Below are positions 1 through 8,520 of a stretch of 64,000 nt of DNA, piece after piece (within the stretch, counting starts at the first letter, position 1; each line of letters begins with the position of its first letter). The stretch is from Bacteroidales bacterium (GTDB taxonomy: Bacteria > Bacteroidota > Bacteroidia > Bacteroidales > GCA-2748055), in the NCBI GenBank assembly GCA_029210725.1, contig JARGFM010000006.1, positions 83,028 through 147,027 on the forward strand, written 5' to 3'. The translations under genes and the position numbers were made by a program. The notes under the pieces are model-generated. The model had not been told where the DNA came from. It did not search any database and was given only the letters and a program-made list of their open reading frames with translations.

Positions 1-1505
1 CGGTAATTAATTGCTTCCGATAAGTGGGAACTTAGAATATTTACGGAACCCTCCAGATCGGCAATAGTGCGTGCCACTTTCAATATCCGGTCATAAGCCC
101 TTGCGGAGAGACCAAGCTGTTCCATGGCCAGCCTCATCATCCAGGCCCCGGACTTATCCAAGGAGCAATGCCGGTTTCGGAGGGCAGGCCCCATCCGGGC
201 ATTGCTCCGTACATGAACGGATCCTTTAAACCTTTTAAACTGAATTTCCCGCGCCCGGATTACCGCTTCCCTCATAGCTGCGCTGCCCTTTGAAGGCTCC
301 TTTTCAGATAACTGACCGAAAGGAACCGGAACCACCTCCAGGTGTATATCGATACGGTCCAGCAAGGGACCCGATATCCTCGAAAGATATTGCTTGATCA
401 CACCCGGACCGCAGCTGCACTCTCTTGCAGGATGGTTGTAATTGCCGCAGGGACATGGATTCATGGCAGCTATCAGCATGAAATCCGAAGGGTAGCTTAC
501 CCGGTATGCGGCCCTGCTAATATGAATCTCCCGGTCTTCCAATGGTTGACGCATCACCTCCAGAACCGCTCTTTTGTATTCGGGAAGCTCATCCAGAAAC
601 AGAACACCATTATGAGCCAGGGAGATCTCCCCAGGCTGAGGAGAACTCCCACCCCCGATCATGGCAATATTGGAAATGGAGTGGTGTGGCGTCCTGAAGG
701 GCCTGGTGCTGATCAGCCCGTTTTCCTTACTTACCCTGCCGGCTACAGAATAGATCCGGGTGGTTTGCAGGGATTCCTCCAGGGTCATGGGCGGCAGAAT
801 TCCGGGAAGTCTCTGGGCCATCATGCTCTTCCCCGATCCTGGTGGACCGATAAGAATCAGGTTATGTGATCCTGCCGCAGCAATAAGCAGGGCCCGTTTG
901 ATCGCAGCCTGGCCCTTAACCTCTGAGAAATCAGACTCGCAGGGAAGGGGCCCTTTCACCGGAGCTGTTTTATTATTGCCGGGGCTTGACTTCAGAGCTT
1001 TCCCGTTCAAAAAAGAAACCACGGCGCTCAGGGTCGAAACAGCCACCACCTCAACTCCATCTACCACCAGGGCTTCTGCTTCATTTGCCAGAGGAACAAT
1101 GACGCCTTTGAATTGCTCCTCCCTGGCCAGCAATACCATGGGGAGGACTCCTTTTACAGCTACCACACCACCATCCAGAGATAATTCACCAAGGATCAGG
1201 TAATCGGCCAGACGGCTGTCGCTTACCTGCCGGCTTGCGGCCAGGATCCCGATGGCAATAGGCAGATCAAAGTGGCTCCCTTCCTTCCGCATACCGGCAG
1301 GCGCCAGGTTGATGACCACCCTGTAGCGGGGCCATTCAAATCCATTATTGCCCAGGGCCGATTCGATACGCTGCTGGCTCTCCCGGATGGCATGATCGGC
1401 CAGTCCCACAATAAAAAACCTGATCCCCTGCGTAATATGAACCTCGATGGAGATTTTCAGCGCACTGATTCCATGCACCGAACTGCTGAATGTCTTGATA
1501 AGCAT
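1..1505 (-). CDS. YifB/ComM-family Mg-chelatase-like AAA+ ATPase (3' end outside window)
   Basis: Reading the minus strand from ATG at 1505 gives an open frame to the window edge, about 501 residues, starting MLIKTFSSSVHGISALK and ending at the family's C-terminal SEAINYR, so only a few residues are missing. The order is the family's: an N-terminal domain with NLAPAGMRKEG around residue 65, Walker A GPPGSGKS around residue 220, the Walker B region LFLDELPEY, and a cysteine-bearing AMNPCPCGNYNHP segment. ComM is a hexameric helicase that promotes branch migration in natural transformation. Many bacteria without known competence carry homologues, so the role here is unproven. The gene is the last on this strand and is preceded by a 462-bp gap. 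Confidence 0.9.
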   Translation of the reverse strand, partial: MLIKTFSSSVHGISALKISIEVHITQGIRFFIVGLADHAIRESQQRIESALGNNGFEWPRYRVVINLAPAGMRKEGSHFDLPIAIGILAASRQVSDSRLADYLILGELSLDGGVVAVKGVLPMVLLAREEQFKGVIVPLANEAEALVVDGVEVVAVSTLSAVVSFLNGKALKSSPGNNKTAPVKGPLPCESDFSEVKGQAAIKRALLIAAAGSHNLILIGPPGSGKSMMAQRLPGILPPMTLEESLQTTRIYSVAGRVSKENGLISTRPFRTPHHSISNIAMIGGGSSPQPGEISLAHNGVLFLDELPEYKRAVLEVMRQPLEDREIHISRAAYRVSYPSDFMLIAAMNPCPCGNYNHPARECSCGPGVIKQYLSRISGPLLDRIDIHLEVVPVPFGQLSEKEPSKGSAAMREAVIRAREIQFKRFKGSVHVRSNARMGPALRNRHCSLDKSGAWMMRLAMEQLGLSARAYDRILKVARTIADLEGSVNILSSHLSEAINY

Positions 1506-1873
1506 ACGAAGCTGTTTGCATTACTGGTTAATGAGCCCACGGTAAAGCTCATCTACCTTCAGCAGGAAATTATTTTGCACAAAAATTCACCTCCAAAAAA
1601 AATGAATCTTACTATTACTAACTCCGGTAACACGGACCCTATACGCTGTGGCAAGTTCCTATTACAAGGAAGATGACGATATCTCCGGTAAAACCCAAGA
1701 ATGTCGGGGGCTAGAGGAAAAAGTGCGGGAGTTACCTCTTCTTTGCATCTGTTTACCTCTGCTTTGCTGCTGCATCCCTTTCCACCATCATGGAAGCCTA
1801 AGGTCAGCACGGAACAGGAAATTTATCTTAAGCACTTACAATGCTGGTATTCATGCAGTTAATTCCTCTGTCA
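1506..1873. other. intergenic stretch with no convincing gene
   Basis: Apart from the possible leader peptide at 1521-1580, I see no coding signal, RNA gene or strong hairpin in this stretch. Frames of about 80 codons exist on both strands but have low-complexity, Cys-rich translations without domain character. The promoter of the ComM-like gene should lie here, but I could not find a clear TAnnTTTG box. Confidence 0.4.
1521..1580 (-). CDS. possible 19-residue leader peptide ahead of the ComM-like gene
   Basis: On the minus strand a GTG at 1580 opens a 19-codon frame (MQNNFLLKVDELYRGLINQ, stop 1521-1523). It ends 15 bp before the ATG of the ComM-like gene. A perfect GGAGGTG (1588-1594) lies 7 nt before the GTG, which is unusual because genes in this window almost never show a Shine-Dalgarno. 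No homologue is known to me and the frame is short, so it may be chance. Confidence 0.2.
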   Translation of the reverse strand: MQNNFLLKVDELYRGLINQ

Positions 1874-1933
1874 TAGTTATTTTACTGTCTTTTTAGTTAA
1901 TCTACTGCATTTATAGTTGCTTTACGTAAAAAC
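1874..1933 (+). promoter_or_regulatory. three phased 20-bp repeats, probable BlaI-type operator array
   Basis: TAGTT begins at 1874, 1894 and 1914, exactly 20 bp apart, and each copy follows TAGTTNNTNTAC. Each copy contains a short dyad AGT-N6-ACT (ACG in the third). The spacing is close to two helical turns, so bound dimers would sit on one DNA face. The third copy overlaps the -33 region of the promoter read into the BlaI-like gene, which suits autorepression. Confidence 0.6.
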
Positions 1934-1947
1934 AAGTTGTATATTTG
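1917..1947 (+). promoter_or_regulatory. Bacteroidota-type promoter of the BlaI-like gene
   Basis: TTG at 1917-1919 and TATATTTG at 1940-1947 (consensus TAnnTTTG) are 20 bp apart. The box lies about 20 bp before the ATG at 1968. It overlaps the last operator repeat. Confidence 0.6.
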
Positions 1948-1967
1948 CAGGGTACAACAATTTTACT

Positions 1968-2351
1968 ATGACCAGAAGACTTACAAAGGCGGAAGAGGAG
2001 ATTATGCTGATCCTGTGGAAACTCGGAGAATCCACCATCAGGGAGGTCATAAGCCAACTGGAGGAACCCAATACTCCGTATACCACCGTTTCGACGGTGG
2101 TACGTGTTCTGGAGAAAAAAAAGTTTGTAGGTCATAAAGCCGTGGGGACCACCTACCTTTACTACCCGCTGGTACAAAAAAAAGAGTATCTCAGGGCTTA
2201 TTTATCGGGGATTGTATCAGACTATTTCGATGGTTCCTTTTCAAGGATGGCAGCCTTTTTCGCCAGGGAAAATGACCTGGATATGGGAGATCTGCATGAA
2301 CTGATCTCAGAAATTGAAACTGAACTTAAAAATTCCGGCAATCATGAATGA
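1968..2351 (+). CDS. BlaI/MecI/CopY-family transcriptional repressor
   Basis: 127 residues beginning MTRRLTKAEEEIM. This start is chosen over an upstream ATG at 1917 because BlaI proteins begin at this point and the earlier start would lie inside the operator and promoter. A winged helix occupies about residues 1-75, with the family pattern LTKAEEEIMLILWKLGE, TIREVISQL and YTTVSTVVRVLEKKKFV, and a dimerisation/cleavage region follows. In this family the repressor is cleaved when a partner BlaR1-type membrane protein senses a signal. The next gene is such a partner and overlaps this one by 8 bp, so the two form a classical pair. The natural signal is unknown; no beta-lactamase gene is nearby. 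Confidence 0.92.
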   Translation: MTRRLTKAEEEIMLILWKLGESTIREVISQLEEPNTPYTTVSTVVRVLEKKKFVGHKAVGTTYLYYPLVQKKEYLRAYLSGIVSDYFDGSFSRMAAFFARENDLDMGDLHELISEIETELKNSGNHE

Positions 2352-4059
2352 TCCTTTTATCTACCTGCTCAAAGTATCGGCCGGAATTGCCATCATATTC
2401 CTGCCCTACTATTTCCTTTTCCGCAACGACCCCAACCTGCATATCAAGCGTTTTTACCTGCTTGCAGGAATAGCTGCCGCATGGATCTTTCCATTTATCA
2501 CTTTCCGTAAGGTAAGCCTGGCAGTCGACCTGACTCCTACTGTTTTCATTGATCTGGATACACCAGGTGCCCGGGCAGTGCAATTCGAAAATGCCGGGGC
2601 ATCAGCCGGACTGAGCATCAACTGGCTGCAGGTGATCATTTTTATTTATCTGGCCGGTCTTAGCATCATGTTCCTGAAAAATCTGTTCATCATATTAAAA
2701 TGGAACTTCACCTGGCTCCGCATGCACGACGACCAGGGTGTGGCCTATATTAAAAATGACCAGGTATTTACCCTGTTTAACAGGATCTTTGTTCCTGCAT
2801 CCCTGAGGGAAGAGGAAAATCTTGATAACGTACTCCTCCATGAAAAAGCACATATTCAGCAGCTCCACTTCATCGACCTGATGCTGATGGAGCTTACCCT
2901 GCTGCTTACATGGTTCAATCCCTTCTCATGGCTTATTTCCAGGATGATTAAAGAAAATCACGAGCATCTGGCCGACAGGCAGGTCCTTTCGGCCGGTATT
3001 AATCCCGCTCGTTACAAAGCACAGCTTATGAACCACACCCTGGGGGTGAATGTGTTCCGGCTGGGCGCTCCGTTTAATCATTCCTTAACACTTAAAAGAT
3101 TTAAAATGATGAAAAAGCCAAAAAAATCGCCCCTGGGACTCATTAAAATTGCCCTTTTGATACCCGTGATATTGATCACCCTGGGTCTCACCACCGGCAT
3201 GACTCCCCAACAAAAAACTGTAAAGGGCAAGGTAGTCATTGCCGATACCGGAGAGCCGGCCATGGGTGCCTCTGTTGTGATCCGTAATAGCACCGTCGGT
3301 TGCGTAGTGGATAAAGACGGGTCCTTTATGCTGAGCGTAGAGGGAGACCCGGAACTGGTGATCTCTTTTGTTGGGTACAGTTCCCTGGTTGTAAAGGCCT
3401 CCGAAATAGGGAAGAAGCCCCTGAAACTTGAAGTAGAAACCTATACCCTGGACCTGGAGACGGTGACTATGGAAGTGAAGGGGAAGTCTTCCGGAACCTT
3501 CACCATTAAACAAAAGGACGGATCGGATGCTCAGCCTGTCTTTGTGGTGGATGGAAAAGTGGTAAAAGAGATTGATAAGCTGGATCCCGAATCCATTGAT
3601 AATATTTCAGTCTTCAAGGACCCCGACAGTGAAATGGTGAAAAAATACAAGGCCAAAGACGGGGTGGTCATGATCACCACAAAGAAAACAGCGGAGGTCT
3701 CGGGAAAAGATGAAATGGAATCCATCGAGATAAACGGAGAGGTATTCTACGTGGTGGAAGACATGCCCAAGTATCCCGGGGGCCTGGGTGCTCTGAAAGC
3801 CTATATCTATTCCAACCTGGAATACCCGGAAAAGGTAAAAGAGCAGGGGATTGGAGGTGAGGTAATCGTTCGCTTCTTAATCAACGAAGAGGGTAAAGCT
3901 GTGAAGGGTGAGGTCCTCAGAAGCAGCTATGCAGAATTGGATGCTCCGGCCCTGAAGGTGATCAGCGAAATGCCTGACTGGACACCCGGCAAGCAAAGAG
4001 GGAAAGCCGTGAAAGTATGGTATGTTATGTCCATCCCGTTCGACGGCAGTGCAAAATAA
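2344..4059 (+). CDS. BlaR1-like M56 metallopeptidase fused to regulatory, plug-like and TonB C-terminal domains
   Basis: 571 residues starting MNDPFIYLLKVSAG at the ATG that overlaps the blaI-like stop; a start 10 codons earlier is possible but less typical. The N-terminal part has several membrane helices and the M56 zinc motif HEKAH (about residues 156-160), followed by a distal ENHEHLADRQ zinc-ligand region. A fourth membrane helix lies near 256-276. Outside it come a carboxypeptidase regulatory-like beta domain (about 284-365), a segment like the SusC plug (PVFVVDGKVV, VSVFKDPDS-like, GVVMITTKK, about 405-455), and a TonB C-terminal domain (MPKYPGGLGALKAYI to the end). The arrangement suggests an antirepressor protease that reads events at TonB-dependent outer-membrane receptors. 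This role is inference from domain order. Confidence 0.9.
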   Translation: MNDPFIYLLKVSAGIAIIFLPYYFLFRNDPNLHIKRFYLLAGIAAAWIFPFITFRKVSLAVDLTPTVFIDLDTPGARAVQFENAGASAGLSINWLQVIIFIYLAGLSIMFLKNLFIILKWNFTWLRMHDDQGVAYIKNDQVFTLFNRIFVPASLREEENLDNVLLHEKAHIQQLHFIDLMLMELTLLLTWFNPFSWLISRMIKENHEHLADRQVLSAGINPARYKAQLMNHTLGVNVFRLGAPFNHSLTLKRFKMMKKPKKSPLGLIKIALLIPVILITLGLTTGMTPQQKTVKGKVVIADTGEPAMGASVVIRNSTVGCVVDKDGSFMLSVEGDPELVISFVGYSSLVVKASEIGKKPLKLEVETYTLDLETVTMEVKGKSSGTFTIKQKDGSDAQPVFVVDGKVVKEIDKLDPESIDNISVFKDPDSEMVKKYKAKDGVVMITTKKTAEVSGKDEMESIEINGEVFYVVEDMPKYPGGLGALKAYIYSNLEYPEKVKEQGIGGEVIVRFLINEEGKAVKGEVLRSSYAELDAPALKVISEMPDWTPGKQRGKAVKVWYVMSIPFDGSAK

Positions 4060-4092
4060 TCCTGGATAAATAAGCCGATCCAAGAAGAAGGG

Positions 4093-4121
4093 GGGATCGT
4101 CCGGTACGGGCGGTCCCTTTT
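4093..4121 (+). terminator. probable terminator after the M56/TonB gene
   Basis: GGGATCGTCC (4093-4102) can pair with GGGCGGTCCC (4108-4117) across a 5-nt loop, with two G-U pairs, followed by TTTT. It sits between two convergent genes. Confidence 0.6.
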
Positions 4122-4132
4122 ACCTGGCTGTC

Positions 4133-4705
4133 CTAAAACACTCCCTGCTCGATCAGAAGGACCAGGATATGCAGGACCTTAATGTGGACTTCCTGGATCC
4201 GGTCGGAATTCTTCCGTCCCTTTACCCGGATCTCCTGATCTGCCAGGCCTGCAAGCAGCCCTCCCGTCTTGCCGGTCAGCCCGATAACCCTCATTCCTTT
4301 TCCCCTGGCGGCTTCAACAGCCTTGATGATGTTCATGGAATTGCCGCTGGTGCTGATGGCCAGGAGGATATCACCCTGCCGACCTATTCCCTCCACATAT
4401 CTCGAAAAGATCTCATCAAAACTGTAATCATTGGCTGTGCAGGTGATATGCGAGGGGTCGGAGATGCTGATTGCAGGAAGGGCCGGACGCTTCTCCCGGA
4501 AGACCCCTGAGAGTTCTTCGGCAAAGTGCATGGCATCGGTCATGGAACCCCCGTTGCCACAGGAGATGATCTTTCCACCCTCCTGAATGGCATTCACCAT
4601 CATGGCTGCAGCCTGTTCAACGGCCTCCAGGTTTCCGGCTTCGCTAATAAACTCTTTCAGCACTTCTTGTGCTTCATTCAGGTTTTCCAGGATCAGGGTT
4701 TTCAT
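4133..4705 (-). CDS. gmhA: sedoheptulose-7-phosphate isomerase (SIS domain)
   Basis: 190 residues, the usual length for GmhA. It converts D-sedoheptulose 7-phosphate to D-glycero-heptose 7-phosphate, the first step towards the ADP-heptose of the lipopolysaccharide inner core, in the cytoplasm. Diagnostic segments are [17 protein letters not shown] (residues about 49-65), [21 protein letters not shown], the SIS-fold LAISTSGNS phosphate loop, and [15 protein letters not shown] near the end. The gene stands alone and is convergent with the M56/TonB gene. Confidence 0.93.
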   Translation of the reverse strand: MKTLILENLNEAQEVLKEFISEAGNLEAVEQAAAMMVNAIQEGGKIISCGNGGSMTDAMHFAEELSGVFREKRPALPAISISDPSHITCTANDYSFDEIFSRYVEGIGRQGDILLAISTSGNSMNIIKAVEAARGKGMRVIGLTGKTGGLLAGLADQEIRVKGRKNSDRIQEVHIKVLHILVLLIEQGVF

Positions 4706-4792
4706 ATTCCCAAAAGTAAAAAACAGTTTCGACTTTTTTGGCTTTCGTCCTTCTGGACTTTATCGTTAACTTTACAGGCTAAATTTAAAGAT

Positions 4793-5077
4793 ATGGGAAT
4801 ACCCAGGTTTATAAAACTTCCCGGACATAAACACTTTAATTACACTCCCAGGTACTGGGACCCGGAGAAGGAGGCCAGAGAGGAACGGATCAGGCAGATT
4901 AAACAGGAGATGGGAATCGAAGTACCTGCAGATCCCAACCGTACAACCATCAGGCGGGGATCTTTCCGTACAGCGGGCAAGCAGAAGAAAGTTAAGGCCA
5001 ACCGCAGTTCGAACATCAGGCTCCTGGTAATCCTGGCCATACTCCTGTTTCTTGCGTATTTATTATTCTACAGGTAG
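4793..5077 (+). CDS. small conserved membrane-anchored protein upstream of mutL
   Basis: 94 residues beginning MGIPRFIKLPGHKHFNYTPRYWDPEKEARE, with a charged middle and a single C-terminal membrane helix (IRLLVILAILLFLAYLLFY). The start is chosen because the NYTPRYW motif near the N-terminus is typical of small proteins next to mutL in Bacteroidota; an upstream extension would be antisense to gmhA. From memory, such proteins are often mislabelled riboflavin synthase subunit beta; nothing here resembles riboflavin synthase. The stop codon touches the mutL ATG, so both are probably translated from one message. Function unknown. Confidence 0.8.
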   Translation: MGIPRFIKLPGHKHFNYTPRYWDPEKEAREERIRQIKQEMGIEVPADPNRTTIRRGSFRTAGKQKKVKANRSSNIRLLVILAILLFLAYLLFYR

Positions 5078-6853
5078 ATGTCAGAGGTGATTCAGGTGTT
5101 GAGTGATGCGGTTGCCAACCAGATCGCAGCGGGAGAGGTGATTCAGCGGCCGGCTTCGGTGGTGAAAGAGTTGATGGAAAATTCCGTGGATGCAGGGGCA
5201 AGCAGTATCAGGGTAATTATTAAGGATGCCGGTAAGACTCTGATCCAGGTGCTGGATAATGGGACCGGGATGTCGGAGCTTGATGCCGAACGCTGTTTTG
5301 AGCGACATGCCACTTCCAAGATTTCCTGTGCCGAGGATCTATACACCATCCGGACCTGTGGTTTCAGGGGGGAGGCCCTGGCTTCCATGGCTGCAGTAGC
5401 CGAGGTGAGCCTGAAAACCCGTATGAGTAGTGATGAACTGGGTACACAGATTCGCATAGCAGGATCGAAACTTGAATCGAAGGAAGCCATCCAGGCTCCG
5501 GCAGGGTCTAATTTTCAGATCAGGAACCTCTTTTATAATGTCCCGGCCCGGAGGAAATTCCTGAAGAGCGATCAAACAGAATTGCGCCATATTATCAATG
5601 AGTTCAATCATGTGGCTCTGACACACCCGGAGATTTCATTTTCATTAACACACAACCAGTCGGAGATTTTCCGGCTTCCTGATTCCAACCTGAGGCAAAG
5701 AATCGCCGGCATATTTGGAAAATCAACAAACAACCACCTGATTCCCCTGGAATCGGAAACCTCCCTGATCACCATCACCGGCTTTATAGGCCTGCCTGAA
5801 CACGCCAGGAGAACTTACGGGGAACAGTTCTTTTTTGTCAATAACAGGTATATCCGACATCCCTACTTTCACAAGGCGGTTATGAACGGATATGAGCAGA
5901 TCCTGGCTGCCGATCATATTCCCTCCTACTTCATCTATTTCACCATCGATCCGGCTCATATTGATGTGAACATCCACCCCTCAAAAACAGAGGTCAAATT
6001 CGAAGATGAACGCTCCATCTGGATGATACTTCTGGCTTCAGTGAAAAAAGCCATTGGGAAAAACAATTTGTCGCCCTCCCTGGATTTCGGTATCGAAGGG
6101 GTCATCGATATTCCGGTACTCTCCAGGGACACAGAAATCCGGCAACCCTCCATTAATACCAATCCGGGCTATAATCCCTTTGCTGATGAAAAAAGCTATG
6201 AACGCGGTAAACGCTCAGCTCCATACCTAAATGAACGTTTTGAGGGATGGAACCGGCTTTTTGAACCGGCTGCGAACAATCAGGGGAGTAAGCAGAAAAA
6301 CCTTCAGATAAAAAACAAATATATCCTCTCTCCTGTCAAATCAGGTCTGATGCTGATTGATCAGCGCAGGGCCCACGAAAGAATACTTTACGAACGGCTG
6401 CTGCAAGCCCTGGTACAACAAAAGCCATTGGTGCAAAAATCGCTGTTCCCGGAAACCATTACCCTGAATCCGGCAGACTACCAGGTATGCCTGGAAATGA
6501 TGGAGAGCATGGAGGCGCTGGGTTTTGATATCCGGGACCTGGGCAATCAGAGTATCGTGGTTCACGGCTTGCCCTCGGAAATACAACCCACAGCTGCCAC
6601 CGACACCATTGAGTTGATGATTGAACAGTTCAAAAGTATGCAGGGCCTGAATAAAACGCAGCACGCAGAACGCGTATCCCGGGCTGCTGCAAAAGCATCG
6701 GCTATTCAATATGGAAAGCAGCTTAACGATATGGAAATGCAGGAACTGATCGACCAGTTGTTTGCCTGTTCCAACCCGAACTATTCACCTTCCGGTTCCC
6801 TGATTGTTAAAATCATTGAACTGGAAGAACTGGATTCTCATTTTAAAGAATAG
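5078..6853 (+). CDS. mutL: DNA mismatch repair protein MutL
   Basis: 591 residues. The N-terminal GHKL ATPase is clear: IAAGEVIQRPASVVKELMEN, the DAGA segment, DNGTGM, ERHATSKI and GFRGEALASM, with VNIHPSKTEVKF near residue 295. MutL couples mismatch recognition by MutS to strand incision. The C-terminal region contains DQRRAHERILYE at about 428-439, where nicking-type MutL proteins have DQHA-x2-E-x4-E. The histidine is Arg here, so intrinsic endonuclease activity is uncertain. The gene directly follows the small membrane protein and precedes two rhomboid genes with 5-12 bp gaps, suggesting one operon. Confidence 0.96.
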   Translation: MSEVIQVLSDAVANQIAAGEVIQRPASVVKELMENSVDAGASSIRVIIKDAGKTLIQVLDNGTGMSELDAERCFERHATSKISCAEDLYTIRTCGFRGEALASMAAVAEVSLKTRMSSDELGTQIRIAGSKLESKEAIQAPAGSNFQIRNLFYNVPARRKFLKSDQTELRHIINEFNHVALTHPEISFSLTHNQSEIFRLPDSNLRQRIAGIFGKSTNNHLIPLESETSLITITGFIGLPEHARRTYGEQFFFVNNRYIRHPYFHKAVMNGYEQILAADHIPSYFIYFTIDPAHIDVNIHPSKTEVKFEDERSIWMILLASVKKAIGKNNLSPSLDFGIEGVIDIPVLSRDTEIRQPSINTNPGYNPFADEKSYERGKRSAPYLNERFEGWNRLFEPAANNQGSKQKNLQIKNKYILSPVKSGLMLIDQRRAHERILYERLLQALVQQKPLVQKSLFPETITLNPADYQVCLEMMESMEALGFDIRDLGNQSIVVHGLPSEIQPTAATDTIELMIEQFKSMQGLNKTQHAERVSRAAAKASAIQYGKQLNDMEMQELIDQLFACSNPNYSPSGSLIVKIIELEELDSHFKE

Positions 6854-6858
6854 ACATT

Positions 6859-7596
6859 ATGAATGGATTTTATAGCGGAAGAATGAGTAATACACCCCCG
6901 GTTACCAAAAACCTGATCATTATTAATGTAGTCATGCTGTTGGGAACCATGCTTTTTCAGAGTACGGTCAATGTAAACCTGAATGCGGTTCTGGGTATGT
7001 TTTACATTCAGTCGCCCTACTTCGGACCCTGGCAGATCGTCACCCATATGTTTATGCATGGAGGCCTGGGCCATATCTTTTTTAATATGTATGCCCTTTG
7101 GATCTTCGGAAAAACCCTGGAGAGCGTATGGGGCAGCAAACGCTTCCTGATCTATTATCTGGCAACGGGACTGGGGGCCGCCTTTTTTCATCAACTGGTC
7201 AATTATATCCAGTTTGCCCCCGATATTGCAGCTCTGAAAGATGCCTACTCGGCAGACCGCATTAACCACGCGCTGCTGAATGAGATATTACAGCCAGGTA
7301 ATCCCTTTTATCAGATCGGCCGGGAACTGATCAGGCCAACGGTTGGAGCCTCAGGTGCCGTTTATGGCGTTTTGCTCGCCTTTGGGATGCTGTTCCCCAA
7401 TACCCCCCTCTTTATTATGTTCATTCCGATACCCATCAAGGCCAAATGGCTGGTGATCGGATTCGGAGCTCTCGAACTATTTCTGGGGATCACCCAGAGC
7501 GGAGGAAATATCGCACACTTCGCTCACCTGGGTGGTATGATTTTTGGGTTCTTCTTAATCAGATACTGGAATAAGTTTACAAATAATTTCTACTAA
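6859..7596 (+). CDS. rhomboid family intramembrane serine protease
   Basis: 245 residues with six likely membrane helices. The catalytic Ser lies in VGASGAVYGVLLAFG (about residues 155-170) and the His in HFAHLGGMIFGF near the C-terminus. A hydrophilic insertion of about 50 residues (around 112-155) precedes the Ser helix. Rhomboids cleave membrane proteins within the bilayer; the substrate cannot be told from sequence. It is followed 12 bp later by a second rhomboid, so this is a tandem pair in the mutL transcription unit. Confidence 0.9.
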   Translation: MNGFYSGRMSNTPPVTKNLIIINVVMLLGTMLFQSTVNVNLNAVLGMFYIQSPYFGPWQIVTHMFMHGGLGHIFFNMYALWIFGKTLESVWGSKRFLIYYLATGLGAAFFHQLVNYIQFAPDIAALKDAYSADRINHALLNEILQPGNPFYQIGRELIRPTVGASGAVYGVLLAFGMLFPNTPLFIMFIPIPIKAKWLVIGFGALELFLGITQSGGNIAHFAHLGGMIFGFFLIRYWNKFTNNFY

Positions 7597-7608
7597 CTTC
7601 GTGATTAA

Positions 7609-8520
7609 ATGAGCATTATTGACGAAATAAAAGATTCGTTCCGAAAAGGATCCACCCTGAGCAAGCTGATCTATCTCAATCTGGGGCTCTTTCTGGCAGT
7701 ACAAATTGTCAGGATTGTACTTTTTTTGTCAAATGCTTATGAACTCTTTCCCGCTTTTCTGAACTACCTGGCCGTTCCTGCCAATCTGGAAGTACTTGCA
7801 CACCGTCCATGGACCCTCGTTACCTACATGTTTCTGCATGTGGATTTTATTCATATTCTCTTTAACCTCTTGTGGTTATACTGGTTCGGCACCATCTTTA
7901 TGCAGGAGCTCGGACTTAAGAAATTACTCAGCACCTACTTGCTGGGCGGACTGGCCGGAGGAATACTGTATGTGGTCTTCTATAATCTTTTCCCGGTCTT
8001 CGAGAGCGTAAGAGATGAATCCATCGCCCTGGGGGCTTCCGCTTCTGTGATGGCCGTGGTTGTTGCCACTGCCACCTACCAGCCTGAGCGCCGAATGCAT
8101 CTTATACTGATTGGACCGGTAAAAATTATATACATCGCCCTGTTCATGTTTATTTTTACCTCCCTGGTTGACTTTTCAGTGAATACCGGAGGAAAGATTG
8201 CACATATTGGGGGCGCTTTAGCAGGATTCCTGTTTGCACATTATTACCGGAGAGGGAAGGACCTTACCAGGGGATTTGACCGGAGCATGGACAGAGTGGC
8301 CACCTGGTTTAAACCGGGCAGGGATAACCTGAAAGTCACTTATAAGCGTAGCGCTGATCAGAAGCCTCCGGCAGACGATCTTCTTTATAATAAACAAAAG
8401 GTGGAAGAGCAGAAAGAGATCGATAAGATCCTGGACAAGATCTCCAAGGCCGGGTACGACAGTCTCTCATCCAGAGAAAAAGAATTGCTCTTTAAAATGA
8501 GTGATAAGAAAAAGTCGTGA
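7609..8520 (+). CDS. rhomboid family protease with cytosolic C-terminal tail
   Basis: 303 residues. The rhomboid core has FNLLWLYWFG, the Ser region LGASASVMAVVVA (about residues 140-152) and the His region KIAHIGGALAGFLFAHYYRRG. About 90 hydrophilic residues follow, ending in a helical segment EEQKEIDKILDKISKAGYDSL-SSREKELL, which matches a short tail domain seen on other Bacteroidota rhomboids. The family assignment is firm; the role of the tail is unknown. The stop codon overlaps the GTG start of the next gene. Confidence 0.88.
   Translation: MSIIDEIKDSFRKGSTLSKLIYLNLGLFLAVQIVRIVLFLSNAYELFPAFLNYLAVPANLEVLAHRPWTLVTYMFLHVDFIHILFNLLWLYWFGTIFMQELGLKKLLSTYLLGGLAGGILYVVFYNLFPVFESVRDESIALGASASVMAVVVATATYQPERRMHLILIGPVKIIYIALFMFIFTSLVDFSVNTGGKIAHIGGALAGFLFAHYYRRGKDLTRGFDRSMDRVATWFKPGRDNLKVTYKRSADQKPPADDLLYNKQKVEEQKEIDKILDKISKAGYDSLSSREKELLFKMSDKKKS

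Noticed and set aside
1559..1896. Two frames of about 82 codons on opposite strands
   Set aside because: They overlap each other, are rich in rare combinations such as clustered Cys and lack any recognisable motif.
1968..4059. Beta-lactam resistance locus
   Set aside because: No beta-lactamase or penicillin-binding protein gene is adjacent and the sensor lacks a penicillin-binding domain; its extracytoplasmic part is a regulatory/TonB region.
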